Positions 53,061 through 64,000 of a DNA stretch of 64,000 nt are shown piece by piece. The stretch is from contig JABSTR010001656.1 of assembly GCA_013339765.2 (NCBI GenBank), positions 1 through 64,000 on the forward strand, written 5' to 3'. The stretch comes from Haemaphysalis longicornis. Lineage: Eukaryota; Arthropoda; Arachnida; Ixodida; Ixodidae. The stretch's first letter is position 1. Each line of letters starts with the position of its first letter. A program made the translations under genes and the position numbers. The notes beneath the pieces are model-generated. The model had not been told where the DNA came from. It worked only from the letters and a program-made list of their open reading frames with translations, and ran no database searches.

Positions 53061-53439
53061 AAAACTAATGGGAAGTTGGGTCGACCCCATAGCTGCTTGG
53101 CTAACTACTCAGGGTTTTTCTACGGAAGATGTTGAAATTTTTTTCACAAAAATATGTGAGCTACTTCTCCGTACCGCATCCACGGAATGGTGCAGACGCA
53201 GCACCAGAAAAACAAACAGCTTACAGACTTCAATGACTGGTTTGGTAAATTTACGTTGCGGACAGAAAAGCGATACTAAGGCTGCGGAATAATTGTTCAG
53301 CCACCATCAGTTATTGCGCGGGCAGGTGTAAAAGAAGAGACAAACACGTGCAACACGGCAAAAGTCAGAATACTAGGGATAACAGAAAGTCATAACAGTG
53401 CGGTGCGTGCCTTCTCACCGACACGAGAAGCACCCGTTT

Positions 53440-53715
53440 ATTTCAGGTAACAAACCATGACCCAGAAACGTCCTACTAGCCCGTGTTTTGACATCGGGAA
53501 GGAAGACAGGCACATCGGTAGCAGCTGGGGAATGCGTTTGAAGTGGACGGGAGAAAGAGATCCAATGAGAGATCGAATAGGCGTCCCCTGTGCTTGCCAA
53601 ACGAGAGCACATTGAACACGTGTCGGGAAGAAGTGTGCGGTAGGCATTAAATATCCAGAACATCTGACCAGAAACATTTGGCTATTCAGTTAAAGGTAGG
53701 ATAACAGGGAACGAT
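53440..53715 (+). repeat. Local direct duplication, copy 1
   Basis: Shares with 53785-54112 the blocks GTGTTTTGACA(C/T)CGGGAAGGAAG, TCGAATAGGCGTCCCCTGTG, GTCGGGAAGAAGTGTGCGGT followed by AGGCAT, and CAGTTAAAGGTA(G/C)GATAAC. The offset is about 345-400 bp, with indels. Confidence 0.72.
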
Positions 53716-53784
53716 AACCAAATAGAAAGTGATCCAATGTTTACTGGAACTGTGGATGAAGTCTTACGAAATTGGAAAAAACAG

Positions 53785-54112
53785 GGACTGGTCTGACGAC
53801 GCCTTCGAAAAGTCTACAAGCTGTGTTTTGACACGGGAAGGAAGACGAGGCACCACAGGCGTCGCGCCGTGGCGCGTAAGTGGCCGTGGCGCGTAAGTGG
53901 AACCACCTGTGGCTTCCTCGAATAGGCGTCCCCTGTGCTTGCCAATGACGAGAGCGCACATTGAATCTGTGCTGTCGGGAAGAAGTGTGCGGTAGGCATC
54001 ATAAATGTCACATGAACATCTGCAGATACAACAGGCCGAGGTTCCACACATACGTTTAGATGAAGGGCGGCATTCACGTGAACATTCTCAGTTAAAGGTA
54101 CGATAACCTGCA
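53785..54112 (+). repeat. Local direct duplication, copy 2
   Basis: Second copy of 53440-53715. It contains an additional 17-bp tandem repeat, CCGTGGCGCGTAAGTGG, at 53867-53883 and 53884-53900. Confidence 0.72.
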
Positions 54113-54119
54113 TCGCCAT

Positions 54120-55140
54120 AATGTGATCGACACGGCAGGATGTCAACGAGCCACGTGGCGATATCAAGTGCCCGCAAGTAGGGTTTGTGATTAGGTGTTT
54201 GTACCTTGCAGACTAAGGCGTGCTTCTGGGGAGGTGGTAGTCTGTTGTACACTTGTAAAGCGCAAAATGTCGACGAAGGGCGAAAGACAACTCACAAAAA
54301 CAAGCACTACTTCTGAGTATCTTTCATTGATAAAGACGGACTTCTAGGCAAGTTGGTGTTCCAGTTCAGAATTTGAAAGTGAAAAAGTCCCATCAAGGAC
54401 GAAAAAGGACGACAGAGACAAGCACTACTTTCAAATAACATCTACGACCTACTGAATTGTAACGTGTTATTTGGAAATAGCGCTTGTCTGTGGTATTCCT
54501 TCCCCTTCCTCTAAAATTTGCGCATACCTTGCAGACGTGAATATTTCGTGTGTGGGATGCTGTTACATACCCCGGGGGTTACGTCCCAATCATTATGATC
54601 GTGTAAATATTACCCACGTGAATAAACAAATTATTCCCATTTCTGGCGTTAATGCTACCAGTCTCCCCTCCATTTTTCTTCTTCTGCAACCCATTCACCC
54701 TTCGCAATTTCTATAGAACATTCGGATTAAAATCAGCTAATCAGACGTAAGCGCCCTTCTACATTTTGTGCTTTGGAATTTACTAGAAAACGGCAAAACG
54801 TTTTCTGGAGAAACCAATATTTCAGTCACATTGGTTATATTCCGATCTGGGTTTGGCATAAGACGCAAGGTTTAAGTTACCGGAACTTAAACTTCGAAAG
54901 AGAACAGATATTTCTGATGGGAGAAGGAAGCATAGAAGCATGAATAAATGATGTAAAAGAAACGTTTGCGAAAACAAGTATTTAAATATTCAGGGAGACG
55001 CTGAAGACTGCTCGCCTGTTTGAATGCGAAGCAGTGCTATTTATTTTAGTTATGTAATATCCTACGTATGACGGTAACGAGGTCACGATGAAACTTGGAT
55101 TATTGGGCACCAAAAGGTTATGCCTGGCGAGTCTTGTTTT
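54120..55140. other. Interval with a weak direct repeat
   Basis: ACAAGCACTACTT follows a CGACGAAGG/GGACGAAAAAGG-like lead at about 54268-54310 and again at about 54392-54430. This resembles the outer end of the Penelope copies (AAGACGACAACACACAAGG at 5878) only loosely. Otherwise short frames without motif. Confidence 0.3.
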
Positions 55141-55149
55141 TTTCACGTA

Positions 55150-55840
55150 CGTTTTGTTTCACGTGCCCGAAACTAGAAGCGTAAAACGTGAAACAAACAG
55201 AACTTTATTTTAGTTTCACGTAAGTAGGATCTCCACGTGCATAGAGCTTTCACGGATGATGAGTACGCAAGCTCATAACGGAACGGGTCGCCGTGAGTTC
55301 TACGTACGTACGCAAGATTCATATTTTTATGTTGCGGTCTTTACGTAGCTTGGGTGCGTAGATTAGACCAACATGGCGTCGTCCTGCACCCGGGCTTCAC
55401 AGCGATAACAAATTCTTCGCTAATACCTAGGTGCGATATACTGTTCTAAGCCGTTGATTTCGCCTGACTTTTTCCCTTCCTCCCCTCACCCAAAGTTTCA
55501 ATCGAAAACACCTTTTGCTTTTGAGATAGAAGGAAGATTTTTCAGCTGTTAAGCCTTACAGAGTAGCGTTTCTCAACGTCATAGCAACGGGCGCGCGAGA
55601 TCACGAGTGGCCACAGAACTATCTGTGTCAGTTAGTAGGTGGCGCTAGGAGTAACGCACGTGCACTGCCTTCTGCGCACCGGCATGGGCGGAGAGCGCGT
55701 GCATCGAGGCACCCTTCGCGCGACGTACGTATAACTAAAAGGGTTTCAAACTATGTGCGCGTGGGCTACGTACACTTTTCACGTCTGCGTACGTAACCTC
55801 TGCCCGCACGTGGAACTAAAACTGTCTGTTGTGGCTGCAT
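55150..55840. mobile_element. Candidate MITE with loose inverted ends
   Basis: The left part ACAAACAGAACTTTATTTTA then GTTTCACGTAAG (about 55182-55213) pairs with the reverse of the right part (ACAGACAGTTTTAGTTCCAC then GTGCGGG, about 55805-55832). CACGT and ACGTACG motifs are scattered inside. No target duplication was identified, so the call is tentative. Confidence 0.3.
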
Positions 55841-55844
55841 GGAC

Positions 55845-56780
55845 GGGGTGCTTTCGTAGCCCCTAAAACTTGTCGTTAGGTAGGACTCTCAAACCTACAG
55901 ATCAATCATTTTTACGCTGCACAAATGCCGTAATATTTTCGAATATCGTTGAGAGAATTCTCACTGGAAGTGCGAGCTCGCGGTCACTTTTTATATGTGA
56001 CTTGGTTTCACACGCTTGCAGAGATATTCTTTAAAACATATCCACTTTGATCGGCATGTACAGCCTAAAATCTTTGGCTTATCGCCTACCTGACATTGAC
56101 GGGAATCCCTTTAGTTGTTTATCCACGAAAGAGTGGTACCTCGAGAAGATAATATTTGGTGATATCTGCTATTTTTACTCAGCTACTTCTTTTTGCACTC
56201 TTCACTAGTGCGCAATTTCTGGTTTTGTTTAATTTTATATGTGCATATATACTATGTGCTATTGACTCTGGCTGCATGGCCGTATTATTGCTTAGGTGTA
56301 GGTCCTGCAGGTTGTCGCCTTCTAAAAGTGGGGTCGTCTTTTGGACTACTCATCCAGCGAAAGTTTCGGGTAACGTTGCGTATACCTTGGCATATGTGAA
56401 GGCTCTTGTATACAGGTATAGGTCTCTACATGGATAAGGCTAACATGATCTCATTTTTTTCCTAGCTGGGGAAATACTTTTTGGCATTGATGCATTTTTT
56501 TTTAATTCCGAGACAATATCGACAAAAAGATTCACCGATGTTGGGGAATTGCTTGTTGCACTGTTATTCCGTAGAACACAGGTTTCAATATGACAGGGAA
56601 TACTGCATTTTTAAAGCGAAAACTTATATGGCAGGGATAAGAAAACCCTGCCCTTCCTGTGTAGGGCGAAAACTCCTGCGGAGCAATTCTACACGCATGC
56701 GTGAAAATGTATGTTGTAGTCGAGTTAAAAGTAAGGAGAGAGAGATCAGGTGGGTTTATACATGACGTTGCCAGAGTCTC
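55845..56780. other. Interval without recognisable feature
   Basis: Two overlapping plus frames (56156-56437 and 56193-56399) are hydrophobic but lack any supporting context. Confidence 0.45.
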
Positions 56781-56786
56781 CGTATA

Positions 56787-57140
56787 AGTGGTATTTAGTG
56801 AGAAGTTTAGCTGTCAATTTCTTCGCTTGGCAACAGTGCAAACCATTACGGACATGGCGCGGCTAGGGCCACTGCGCCCGCACGCCGAAAAAAAAAACAC
56901 TGGCGTCCGTCGTCTGCTCCGTTTCAACCAGATTCTCAACGGTGGTGTTGGTGTCAAGTAAACTGTTATTAATCGCACTCACATTTTAGTCGAGGCATTA
57001 CTCTGCGTTCGGTGGGGTTCGACCAACACACATGATGGGCTTAGCACGGACAAGTACTGCCATCCCGCGGATGCCGACTTAACCAGTGACGGCGAACTCA
57101 CATGGTTGCCTGCATGCGTGCCTCGCGCGTGAATACAAGC
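56787..57140 (-). mobile_element. Small TIR-like element, copy 2
   Basis: Flanked by exact TATA on both sides (56783-56786 and 57141-57144). The reverse complement aligns along its length with 33191-33571, the insert in the Gypsy LTR. Shared blocks include GCATGCAGGCAACC, GTACTTGTCCGTG, CCACCGAACGCA, GAGTGCGATTAATAACA and CGCGCCATGTCCGT. Ends are AGTGGTATTTAG and, reversed, GCTTGTATTCAC. Non-coding. Confidence 0.8.
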
Positions 57141-57149
57141 TATACGGAA

Positions 57150-58130
57150 GCTCATAAGTAGGAACGGCCGTATTGGAGGGAGGAAAAAGAGTTTCTCTAA
57201 TAACAGACTGTTGCGCACCGAGCAACTGAGTGAAGCATAGCTCAAGTGACGACAGCGGAAAGGGGCGGTGGCAGTGCGGGAGCAGCAGCTTCAACGCAGA
57301 CAGGCAAACACAAGCCGCACCTAACAGCGCCCCCGGTTATCGATCTTTATAGAGTGCATGGCATTTTTTTTATTTAGTTTACTCTGCACTGTGGGCCAGC
57401 GTCAGGACCTTGTGTTCGTCAGTCCCACGCTGGACACCGTATTTTATGTACTGAGGCATTGCTGCTTCTCAATATTATTTAGAAGACTACCATTCCAGAC
57501 ATACCATGGTCATTACATCAAATTTCCTAAATGGTTGGGGCCTGTCCCAACTTTCCAATACGGTGAACTCAACTTCGTTAAATCGGATCACTCACAATGC
57601 CCTCACCAGGTAAATAGTTTTTTTGTAATAAATTATGAACTAATATGCTGCGCACCTTCAACAAGCTGAACTACTTCTTTCTAAAAATTCTTCCTATTCA
57701 TTTGGAAAAAATAACGTGATCAAATTTATAGAATCATTGGAAAGAAAGCGCAACGATTATAATTAAAACAATGGGTTACGCAAAAACGACCTTGGAAGAT
57801 AACAGATACCCAAGATTCGTAGATCCTCCAAGATTTTTTTTATATGGGTACATCGAGCTAAACACTTACTTAATCATTAAAACTACACACGCATTTCGAA
57901 TGAAGCTCTGTACGGGTATGAGCCACGGTGTCTATGGTACCGAATAGAAAACGTCAGCGCAAGGGCTCATGAGATTTGTTCGGATTTCGAACAGCAAAGC
58001 ACCTCAAAGTAATTCAAGCTTGCCGAACCACGTAAAGATCCGCAGGAAAAAGAACGCCACCGTTTTATTTACAGAAAGAACTATTGAGGATAAGAAAATA
58101 AACTTTTGATATATATAAAGAATTAATTGA
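57150..58130. other. Interval without assignable feature
   Basis: The frame 57358-57669 (+, 103 codons) begins with a hydrophobic stretch that could pass for a signal peptide, but nothing else supports a gene. Confidence 0.4.
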
Positions 58131-58134
58131 TTAT

Positions 58135-58350
58135 GAGGTGCAGCGCGCCGGACTACGCAGGCGATGAGGAATGCCGTAGCGGACTGATCTCGGTTCATTT
58201 TGACAACCTGAGGATGTTTAACGGGCCTCGAAAACTCGACACACGGGCGTTCCGCTTTTAGCCAGCTCAAAAAAGCAGTCCGGCCGTGCCGGTATTGAAA
58301 CCTGTATTCTTGGGATGAGCCGCACAAAAGCGTTAGCCACTGATCACCAC
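58135..58350 (-). mobile_element. tRNA-derived SINE with Ruka-like core, minus strand
   Basis: The plus strand shows TTCATTTTGACAACCTGAGG then ATGTTTAACGGGC, the reversed core, followed by ACACGGGCGTTCCGCTTTTA. A reversed B box (GGTATTGAAACC, about 58290-58301) and a reversed A box (TTAGCCACTGA, about 58333-58343) complete it. Spacing of core, B box and A box agrees with the other copies. Confidence 0.75.
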
Positions 58351-58359
58351 GGGAGGTAT

Positions 58360-59310
58360 GTACACACACAAAAAACCTTGAAGTTAAAAGACACAACCCA
58401 TAACAAATGTACGATAACAAATATTAACAAAGCATGGACTCTAAACCGAGAGTGTAACTAATAAAGTTCTAGATTATCGCATAATAAACACAGTTTCCTA
58501 CAGCATTAAATCGATTCATCGCCGCATTGCTAAAGAAGGACGCTTGCCTACTTAAGATACAAAAACCTCAGTTGGGTTGGAACAGTCTATATTCAAATAT
58601 GTGTCCTGTTAGGCTCAGTTTCTGGTAAGCTCAATAAGTAAAGTTGCTTTTTTGGGTAGCGTTTCACTAAGCATGTTTCATGCATCTAAATTGCTTTGTT
58701 GAGGTTTTTGTCGGAGTGGCGGAACACACATGGTTGTCTAATTCGTGCCAGCTAATGCGCCCGTTTCTGTCTAATGGCATCAGGCCACCAGAGAGTCTCT
58801 AATTTCCTTAGAGATAACTCGTATGAATAATGATTTGGCAGAAAAGACTACGCTTCACAATAACGTGTGCATACGTAATTGCTGTGGCATACAATTCGTG
58901 GGAGCCCGACCTGTACGTGTTAATTTGGAATGACCGATTTTTTTTACATTCGTGCTTTATAGGCACTATTATTCCTTCCTGTCGCAGATAAAGAATGTAT
59001 GCGTACAGAGGCCTTCTCAACTAAGATGAAGCGGCAAACATTGTTGTCTTTTGAAAACATTTGGTGAGAGACTAATACACACCGAGCAATAAAAAATTTT
59101 GAAAAAGGTCCAACAAAAGAATACACCCCAGGTTTTTGACTGGAGAAACCCTTTGAGTGAGTGTGTTTAATATTCCCGTGTAATACTCATTAACAGAAAG
59201 ACATGATGGGTACGATTTTACTTAACACCAAGTTCGATATTTTTTGTAACTCCCAGTTATTATAATAGTCGACGTTCATATTCACCTCAGAACCCTTATT
59301 TGAACTGGCC
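58360..59310. other. Interval without recognisable feature
   Basis: AT-rich with short frames only. Confidence 0.5.
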
Positions 59311-59312
59311 AT

Positions 59313-59420
59313 GTTATCATGAATGCCGGTCGGTCTAGAACACATACATTTAAAGCCATTCTGTTATTATCATGAATGCCGGTCGGTCTAGAACGCATAC
59401 ATTTAAAGCCATTCCGTTAT
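59313..59420 (+). repeat. 53-bp tandem duplication
   Basis: TATCATGAATGCCGGTCGGT followed by CTAGAAC(A/G)CATACATTTAAAGCCATTC(T/C)GTTA occurs twice in direct succession with a 53-bp offset and only two or three differences. It must be recent. Confidence 0.88.
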
Positions 59421-59424
59421 ACAT

Positions 59425-61060
59425 GCCTTTAGAGAGTACGTTGCCGCAGCGAAAAGAAGTTAAATTACAAGAAGTAATCGAAATTAAATATTGAATCCAA
59501 GTAAATTAGCGAAACAATTGTCGGTGATGAAATTATCGAGCATTTTGGAGCGTTTGTGGAAACAGTGCCATAAAGGTTCATCGTTGTCGAGATGTAGGCA
59601 CACACCCTCGACTCTCAGCGCTAAGACAGCTTTTATTGCATTCCAGTGAAGGCATATTTTTCACATATGTTAATTTTTGAACAAAACGTTATGTTATGGT
59701 CATTCGGAAGCATTGAGGTGTAAATTGCAAAAGAACAATACTGTCTTCTTGGTAATACTTCAGGAAATATTACAGAGTTCCGCGTCAACGTTCACTCAAA
59801 GGACGTCCGGTAAGTCGAGGCAGAACGTGTACGCAGCATAAAGTCTCACCCCCCTCCTCTCTATTAAGCGCAGTCCAATTACACTGCACCCTTGAACTGT
59901 AAGGCCGTAAATATCCCAATAAAGCGATTGCCGTAGAAGTTACCTATTTCTTGCGGTTGGCATTTTATATTTTCTTAAATTGTTTTATCTTCCTGAGAAG
60001 GTTACTTAGCATCTTTTTTGCTACCTCAGCTCCAGCGGTTAACTTGCATTGTCAGCGACGGTGCCCCATATGATTACGCACAGTTCCTACGGTTTTATAT
60101 GGTAAAGTTGTTTCTTTTGGAAATGCCTCTATGGTGCAATTGTCAAACAATGCCGTCCGAATCAGGTTTTATTATTTTCTGTAATAAATTTTCTCACGGT
60201 ATTGTCGTCTGGCCTAGGTTAGCAAATAAAAAATGTGCTTACACTTACCATTGCCCAAAAAGAACATAAGCAACACTAGCCTTCTTTCAGCCATACCTAC
60301 GCAGCCTTTAAGGCCACTAAATCTAGGATATCAGGTGACCTCGGTAGTTCTGCCGATGCAAGCTTTGGCTGCCGGCTGTTCTCCGAAACTTCAAAGACAT
60401 TGATCGATGACTATAGTGTCCGCTCACTCAGCTTCATTTTACTGTGAGAAGCTCCAAGAATGTCTGTGCAGAGCAACAAACAACGGTTCAAGTCACTCAG
60501 TGGGTTCCTTTATGCGTACTTTCGTTTGGAGAGACCACTTCTCCTACAGTAAATTTTCTATCCTAAGGAAATTCATTAGGGTTAGGAAAGTTTTGTTGCA
60601 GAGGCCCTAGGAATGCTTTTCCAGAACAAGTGGAGTACCATAGTACGATAAAAACAAAAAACGTTTTATTTACATTTGTGTTTTCTGCATTACAATAAAA
60701 AAGCACCGACGTTAAAGTATTTGCGCTCCTTCGTAGCCATTCATTGTATCACTGTACACCAACACAAACCATTCATAACGTCCGTTTGGCCCAAAAAGTA
60801 CGATGGGCCCAAAGCACTTATTATCCTCTGCAAATTGCAAAATCCCTATTGACCGTTAGGGGTGCGTGCTATCATTATCATCACTATTATTTCTTTTAAA
60901 GGTATGTCTTTTTTCACGTTAGGCCTACATCTAAGCATGGCGTTACGTATACGTTCCACTGAGCCTTACGACGTGCTCAACAACGTCCATTTGATTCTAC
61001 CTTTTTGCACTGTTACGTGTAGCATTGGTCATGAGGCGTAACGGAAGTCCGGCAAACACC
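59425..61060. other. Interval without recognisable feature
   Basis: Short frames only. No transposon or RNA motif. Confidence 0.5.
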
Positions 61061-61068
61061 CCTTTAGC

Positions 61069-61660
61069 ATGATCGGAGCATCTGGTCGGGCAGCGCAGAG
61101 GGCCACGAGTTCCACTGGATGGCTCCAGAAGACATGGGTAAACCGGCTGCACAACCTATTTTTATGTATTTATTACTGCGAAACAATATATGTCTCACCC
61201 CATAGGTTTTTATTCCGGTTGAAGCCGATTTACTCGGCGCAACTCTGGGGCTCCTCCTCGCCACCGCCTACCCCACTTTCACAACGGTTATCAAAACAGT
61301 TATTCCCCTCGCCACCACCAATACCTATTTCACAAGTTATGCAGTCGGCTGGCAGCGGCCGTAGCGCTGTTATTAAAAGATTGCGGAGGATCAACAACAG
61401 AGCGAACGGGTGTAAAAACGGGCTCCCGAAAGGCCTACGCCACCACCGCAGGCGATAATGTGGCCGCGGCCGTGGCCGCCCTCAAATTCCACCTCACCAA
61501 CAAGCTGCGGGGTCCCTGCCGGTTTAAAAACAACCTTCCCCGATGGAACGCCGGCGTGGGCACATCAGTACTTTGTAGATTGAAAGCTATTCCGAGCAAC
61601 ATTGTCGCGTCGGTAGCCAACGCCGAACAGCTCTTCGTAGTTCGGGAGGAAGAATAATGA
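61069..61660 (+). CDS. Unassigned pair of open frames in GC-balanced sequence
   Basis: Frame 61069-61458 has 129 codons and 61460-61657 a further 65. Between them, in a third frame, the translation LLGATLGLLLATAYPTFTTV resembles a membrane-type segment. The second frame, ALKFHLTNKLRGPCRFKNNL then PRWNAGVG, is protein-like, ending EEE at a stop (about 61655). I recognise no family. The three frames together could be a frameshifted old coding sequence. An ATG for the second frame lies at 61458-61460 or is absent, so no start is claimed. Confidence 0.22.
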
Positions 61661-61709
61661 TAAATCTGAGTCTGGCGGCATATAAAGTGTTTGTCCCTTC
61701 GCGGGTGCA

Positions 61710-62490
61710 TTTCACGTTTAAATTATACGCCCATCCCCGTTCGCCGGTTTAGGCATAGACTGGTAGCGGGTGAAGGGAGGGGGCATGCCCGCACAGCAGG
61801 GCTTAATGCCGGTACCGATGACATACCCACTATGGAGTGAGAGTCTCATGGCTCAAAGCGCCCTATTAGCTGTCCTCCGCAATCAAGTGGTTTGGGACTA
61901 GGTTGCTGTTTTGCACAAAGAATAGGGAGTTTCAGAATAGGTGGCCCCAACGCTGTAAAGTCCGGAAGCGCCTTGAATCCTTGTACTGCGCAATGCGCAG
62001 AACCCAAGCCATCCTTGAGGTTTTGGGTTTGCGTTTAGCGCTGACGCGATTTTGCCGAAATAGCGGACGCTGTAAAGTTTGCCCCAAGAGGAGCTTACGG
62101 TGCAGGAGGGAAAAAGAAAGCTCCATGTTTCTGCAATAGGATAAAACCCATGTCTTTCAATATCTCATTCTGGTAATTGGCTAGGATGTATGCTATGTCG
62201 TAAACTACAAAAAAACGTGTCTTGTTTCGTGCACTCTGCGAAAAGGGTGCAGCTTCGCAGGTCATCCCTTTTAACAGAGGTTCTGCTAATTTTTTTTAGT
62301 ACACAGAGCACAGCAGAGCAGTGCTGTAACGGCTGCCAAGCACCAGCAGCAGCTGGTTGCATTGCTGCCCTCGACTGCGAGCGATACCCACTCTGCGACC
62401 CCCCGCTCCCCTCCGCCACCCCCCCCACACACACAGTGTTGAGACTGGGTCATCGCTCTGTCACCATTGTTGGGACGTTGCCCTGCTGAG
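61710..62490. other. Interval without assignable feature
   Basis: Short frames. A C-rich run with CACACACACA lies at 62410-62440. No motif was recognised. Confidence 0.45.
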
Positions 62491-63120
62491 CCCGTTATCG
62501 ACGCGGCACGCAGGAGAGCAACGAACTCGTAATGCCGACGGCGATTTGAAGCTGCATTTACATACAAGATGCACAAAGGTAGCAATAGGGCTACATGGCT
62601 CGATCAAAGCCAATAGATTTCTTCAACTCAGTGCCTCCGATGAGATGCCGCCGTTAGCCCGCTGCTTCCGGGCTGGTTTTATACCCCCTGGGTCCGTTGC
62701 AGCCGCGAGCATTTCGAATCCCTCCAATCAGGGCTATCCTGGGCCGCAGCTTCAATCTGGCCAATGGAGGCGAAGCGATTGTGCCAGCCGAGCCGTCACG
62801 ACAGGGAAAGGGAACGGGACTCAGCGGCGCCGTTTCCAAGCGGGACCCGCTGCGTGTCTGCCACGGGCCGTTCGTCCAGCCGTGATTCAGCCCTGCTGTC
62901 GCGAAGGAAAGGACGACAGCAGACTTGGCGGCGGTGTTTCCCTCCAAGTTGCAGCACGTCTGCCGCGGGCGGTTTGACGAGGCGCCGATCGGCGCAGCCC
63001 GTCGCCAGGTGTAGCGAACTCGTGTTCGGACGATGTGGCACAAGAACACACAGCACGCACACAAAATGAGTGGTTTAAAGTGAGACACTTGTGGGTTTCG
63101 CCCTGGCTCTTAACTCAAAT
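62490..63120. other. GC-rich stretch without assignable gene
   Basis: Many CpG dinucleotides and overlapping open frames on both strands (62357-62977 +, 62654-63088 -). Translations are Arg/Pro/Ala-rich in every frame, as expected from composition. A promoter-like CpG-rich region or a repeat is possible. I see no domain. Confidence 0.3.
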
Positions 63121-63129
63121 TACATAATG

Positions 63130-64000
63130 ACGTGTTACGCCGCCATCCTGTCCCTTCCTCTTTGGTTTCTTGTGCGCTCGTCGATTTTTGTCTCTGCGTT
63201 TTTCCCGTATTTTGGGGGGTCGGCGTTAGGGGCAAGGGGTACGGTTTCGCATTGTTCACAGAATGCAGAAGAGTGTCGACAGCGGTCTTTGCAGCTGGTT
63301 TAGCACCATTGTCTTTCTTCGGCGACCCAAGCGCGAACATTGTTCGCATGGGGGGGGAGAAATCTTATGCCGGCCTGCACGTGGCCCCCCCTGCCGGCGG
63401 ACAGGGCTGTTGTCGGTCGGTTTCGGCTGTCCTGCTTTGGTCTCGTCGCAATGGCAGGAGTCAGTGGTGTGCCAGGCCACTGTATTGGGTATTCAACGCC
63501 CATGGGAGCTTAAGCAACTCCCAGGCACTCTGAGGGCAAGTGCCTTCCAAGAACACCGATGCGTGATGCGGACGCAGGCCCGGACAGCCTGGGTGGCTAC
63601 CGAGGTTGGTGTTGGAATGGTTACTTCGACACAAAATTGCGGGTCGCAAATTTTGTGATCAACTATGATTCTCTTTGGCCGGGGCGGTACACGTTGTCCC
63701 TGTAATACCAGTGTGGTGGAGGCCGGTGGGTCAATGTTGCGACAGTGCACTGCACCAAGCGGTACAGTTTGTGTTATAGTGGCGCACGGTTGCTGAAGCA
63801 ATGTGAGCGCTACTATGAGGCCGGGGGAGTGCGAGCCCCTGTAACCGCAGCTAGGAAGGGGCCTATAAACACGAACCGATCTGCTCGCCGAGGGAGGTGA
63901 CGAGCCCTTGTAACCCAAGTCATAGGGGTACATGCGGTGACAGTTCGTTTTATCGTGCCATGGTGAAGCATGGGTACCCACAATGAGGCCGGGGGTGTAG
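63130..64000. other. Unassigned GC-rich stretch with internal repeats at the window edge
   Basis: ATGAGGCCGGGGG occurs at about 63815 and again at about 63982, and GAGCCC(C/T)TGTAACC at about 63834 and 63902. Such repeats would suit the 5' region of a retroelement continuing beyond the window, but no coding motif confirms it. Confidence 0.3.

Noticed and set aside
62357..62977. 206-codon plus-strand frame
   Set aside because: It lies in GC-rich DNA where several frames on both strands stay open. Its translation has no domain and is dominated by composition.

Overview
The window is eukaryotic, repeat-dense DNA and reads as one of the large, transposon-filled genomes of arthropods, most likely a hard tick. 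That assignment is an inference. It rests on several LINE lineages (RNase H-bearing I-type, RTE-type and CR1-like), tRNA-derived SINEs with a Ruka-like core, a Penelope-like element with a GIY-YIG domain, a Gypsy LTR element, P-element/THAP9-like sequence with phase-1 introns, and many small TIR elements. I found no convincing ordinary host gene, no rRNA, no functional tRNA, no CRISPR array and no prokaryotic signal. Almost everything that can be named is a mobile element, most of them broken.

Layout. 1-9.6 kb: a LINE 3' end (1-932), a 3.0-kb hAT-like element with a perfect 8-bp target duplication (1346-4366), two head-to-head Penelope 3' ends forming a palindrome (5860-7240), a tRNA-derived repeat (8365-8640) and another LINE 3' end (9095-9605). 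9.6-15 kb: a SINE, a degenerate Tigger-like element, an internally deleted pogo-type element that keeps the transposase C-terminus (11045-11726), and a Helitron helicase fragment. 15.7-18.4 kb: a THAP domain followed by a multi-exon P-element-like transposase with three clear introns. 19.5-23.5 kb: SINE heads, a Tigger-like MITE, and an RTE LINE split by a second MITE at a TA site. 24.2-27.3 kb: two minus-strand LINEs in series and two SINEs in opposite orientation.

27.6-33.9 kb: a minus-strand Gypsy retrotransposon with both LTRs. One LTR carries a 381-bp insertion that the other lacks, and a second copy of that insert lies at 56787-57140. 34.8-35.6 kb: a CR1-like LINE end. 36-44.5 kb: mostly AT-rich DNA with a (TA)n tract, a LINE tail and a pair of diverged direct repeats. 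44.5-50.1 kb: a nearly complete but frameshifted I-type LINE on the minus strand, with ORF1 zinc knuckles, AP endonuclease, reverse transcriptase and RNase H. 50.2-64 kb: local duplications, a repeat shared with the 12-kb region, a candidate MITE, a SINE, and long stretches I cannot assign.

The genes do not form a host pathway. They are separate transposition machineries, and the nesting order gives a partial relative chronology: MITE after RTE LINE, and small TIR element after Gypsy insertion. All calls come from reading motifs and repeat alignments by eye. Family names are given only as far as those motifs support.
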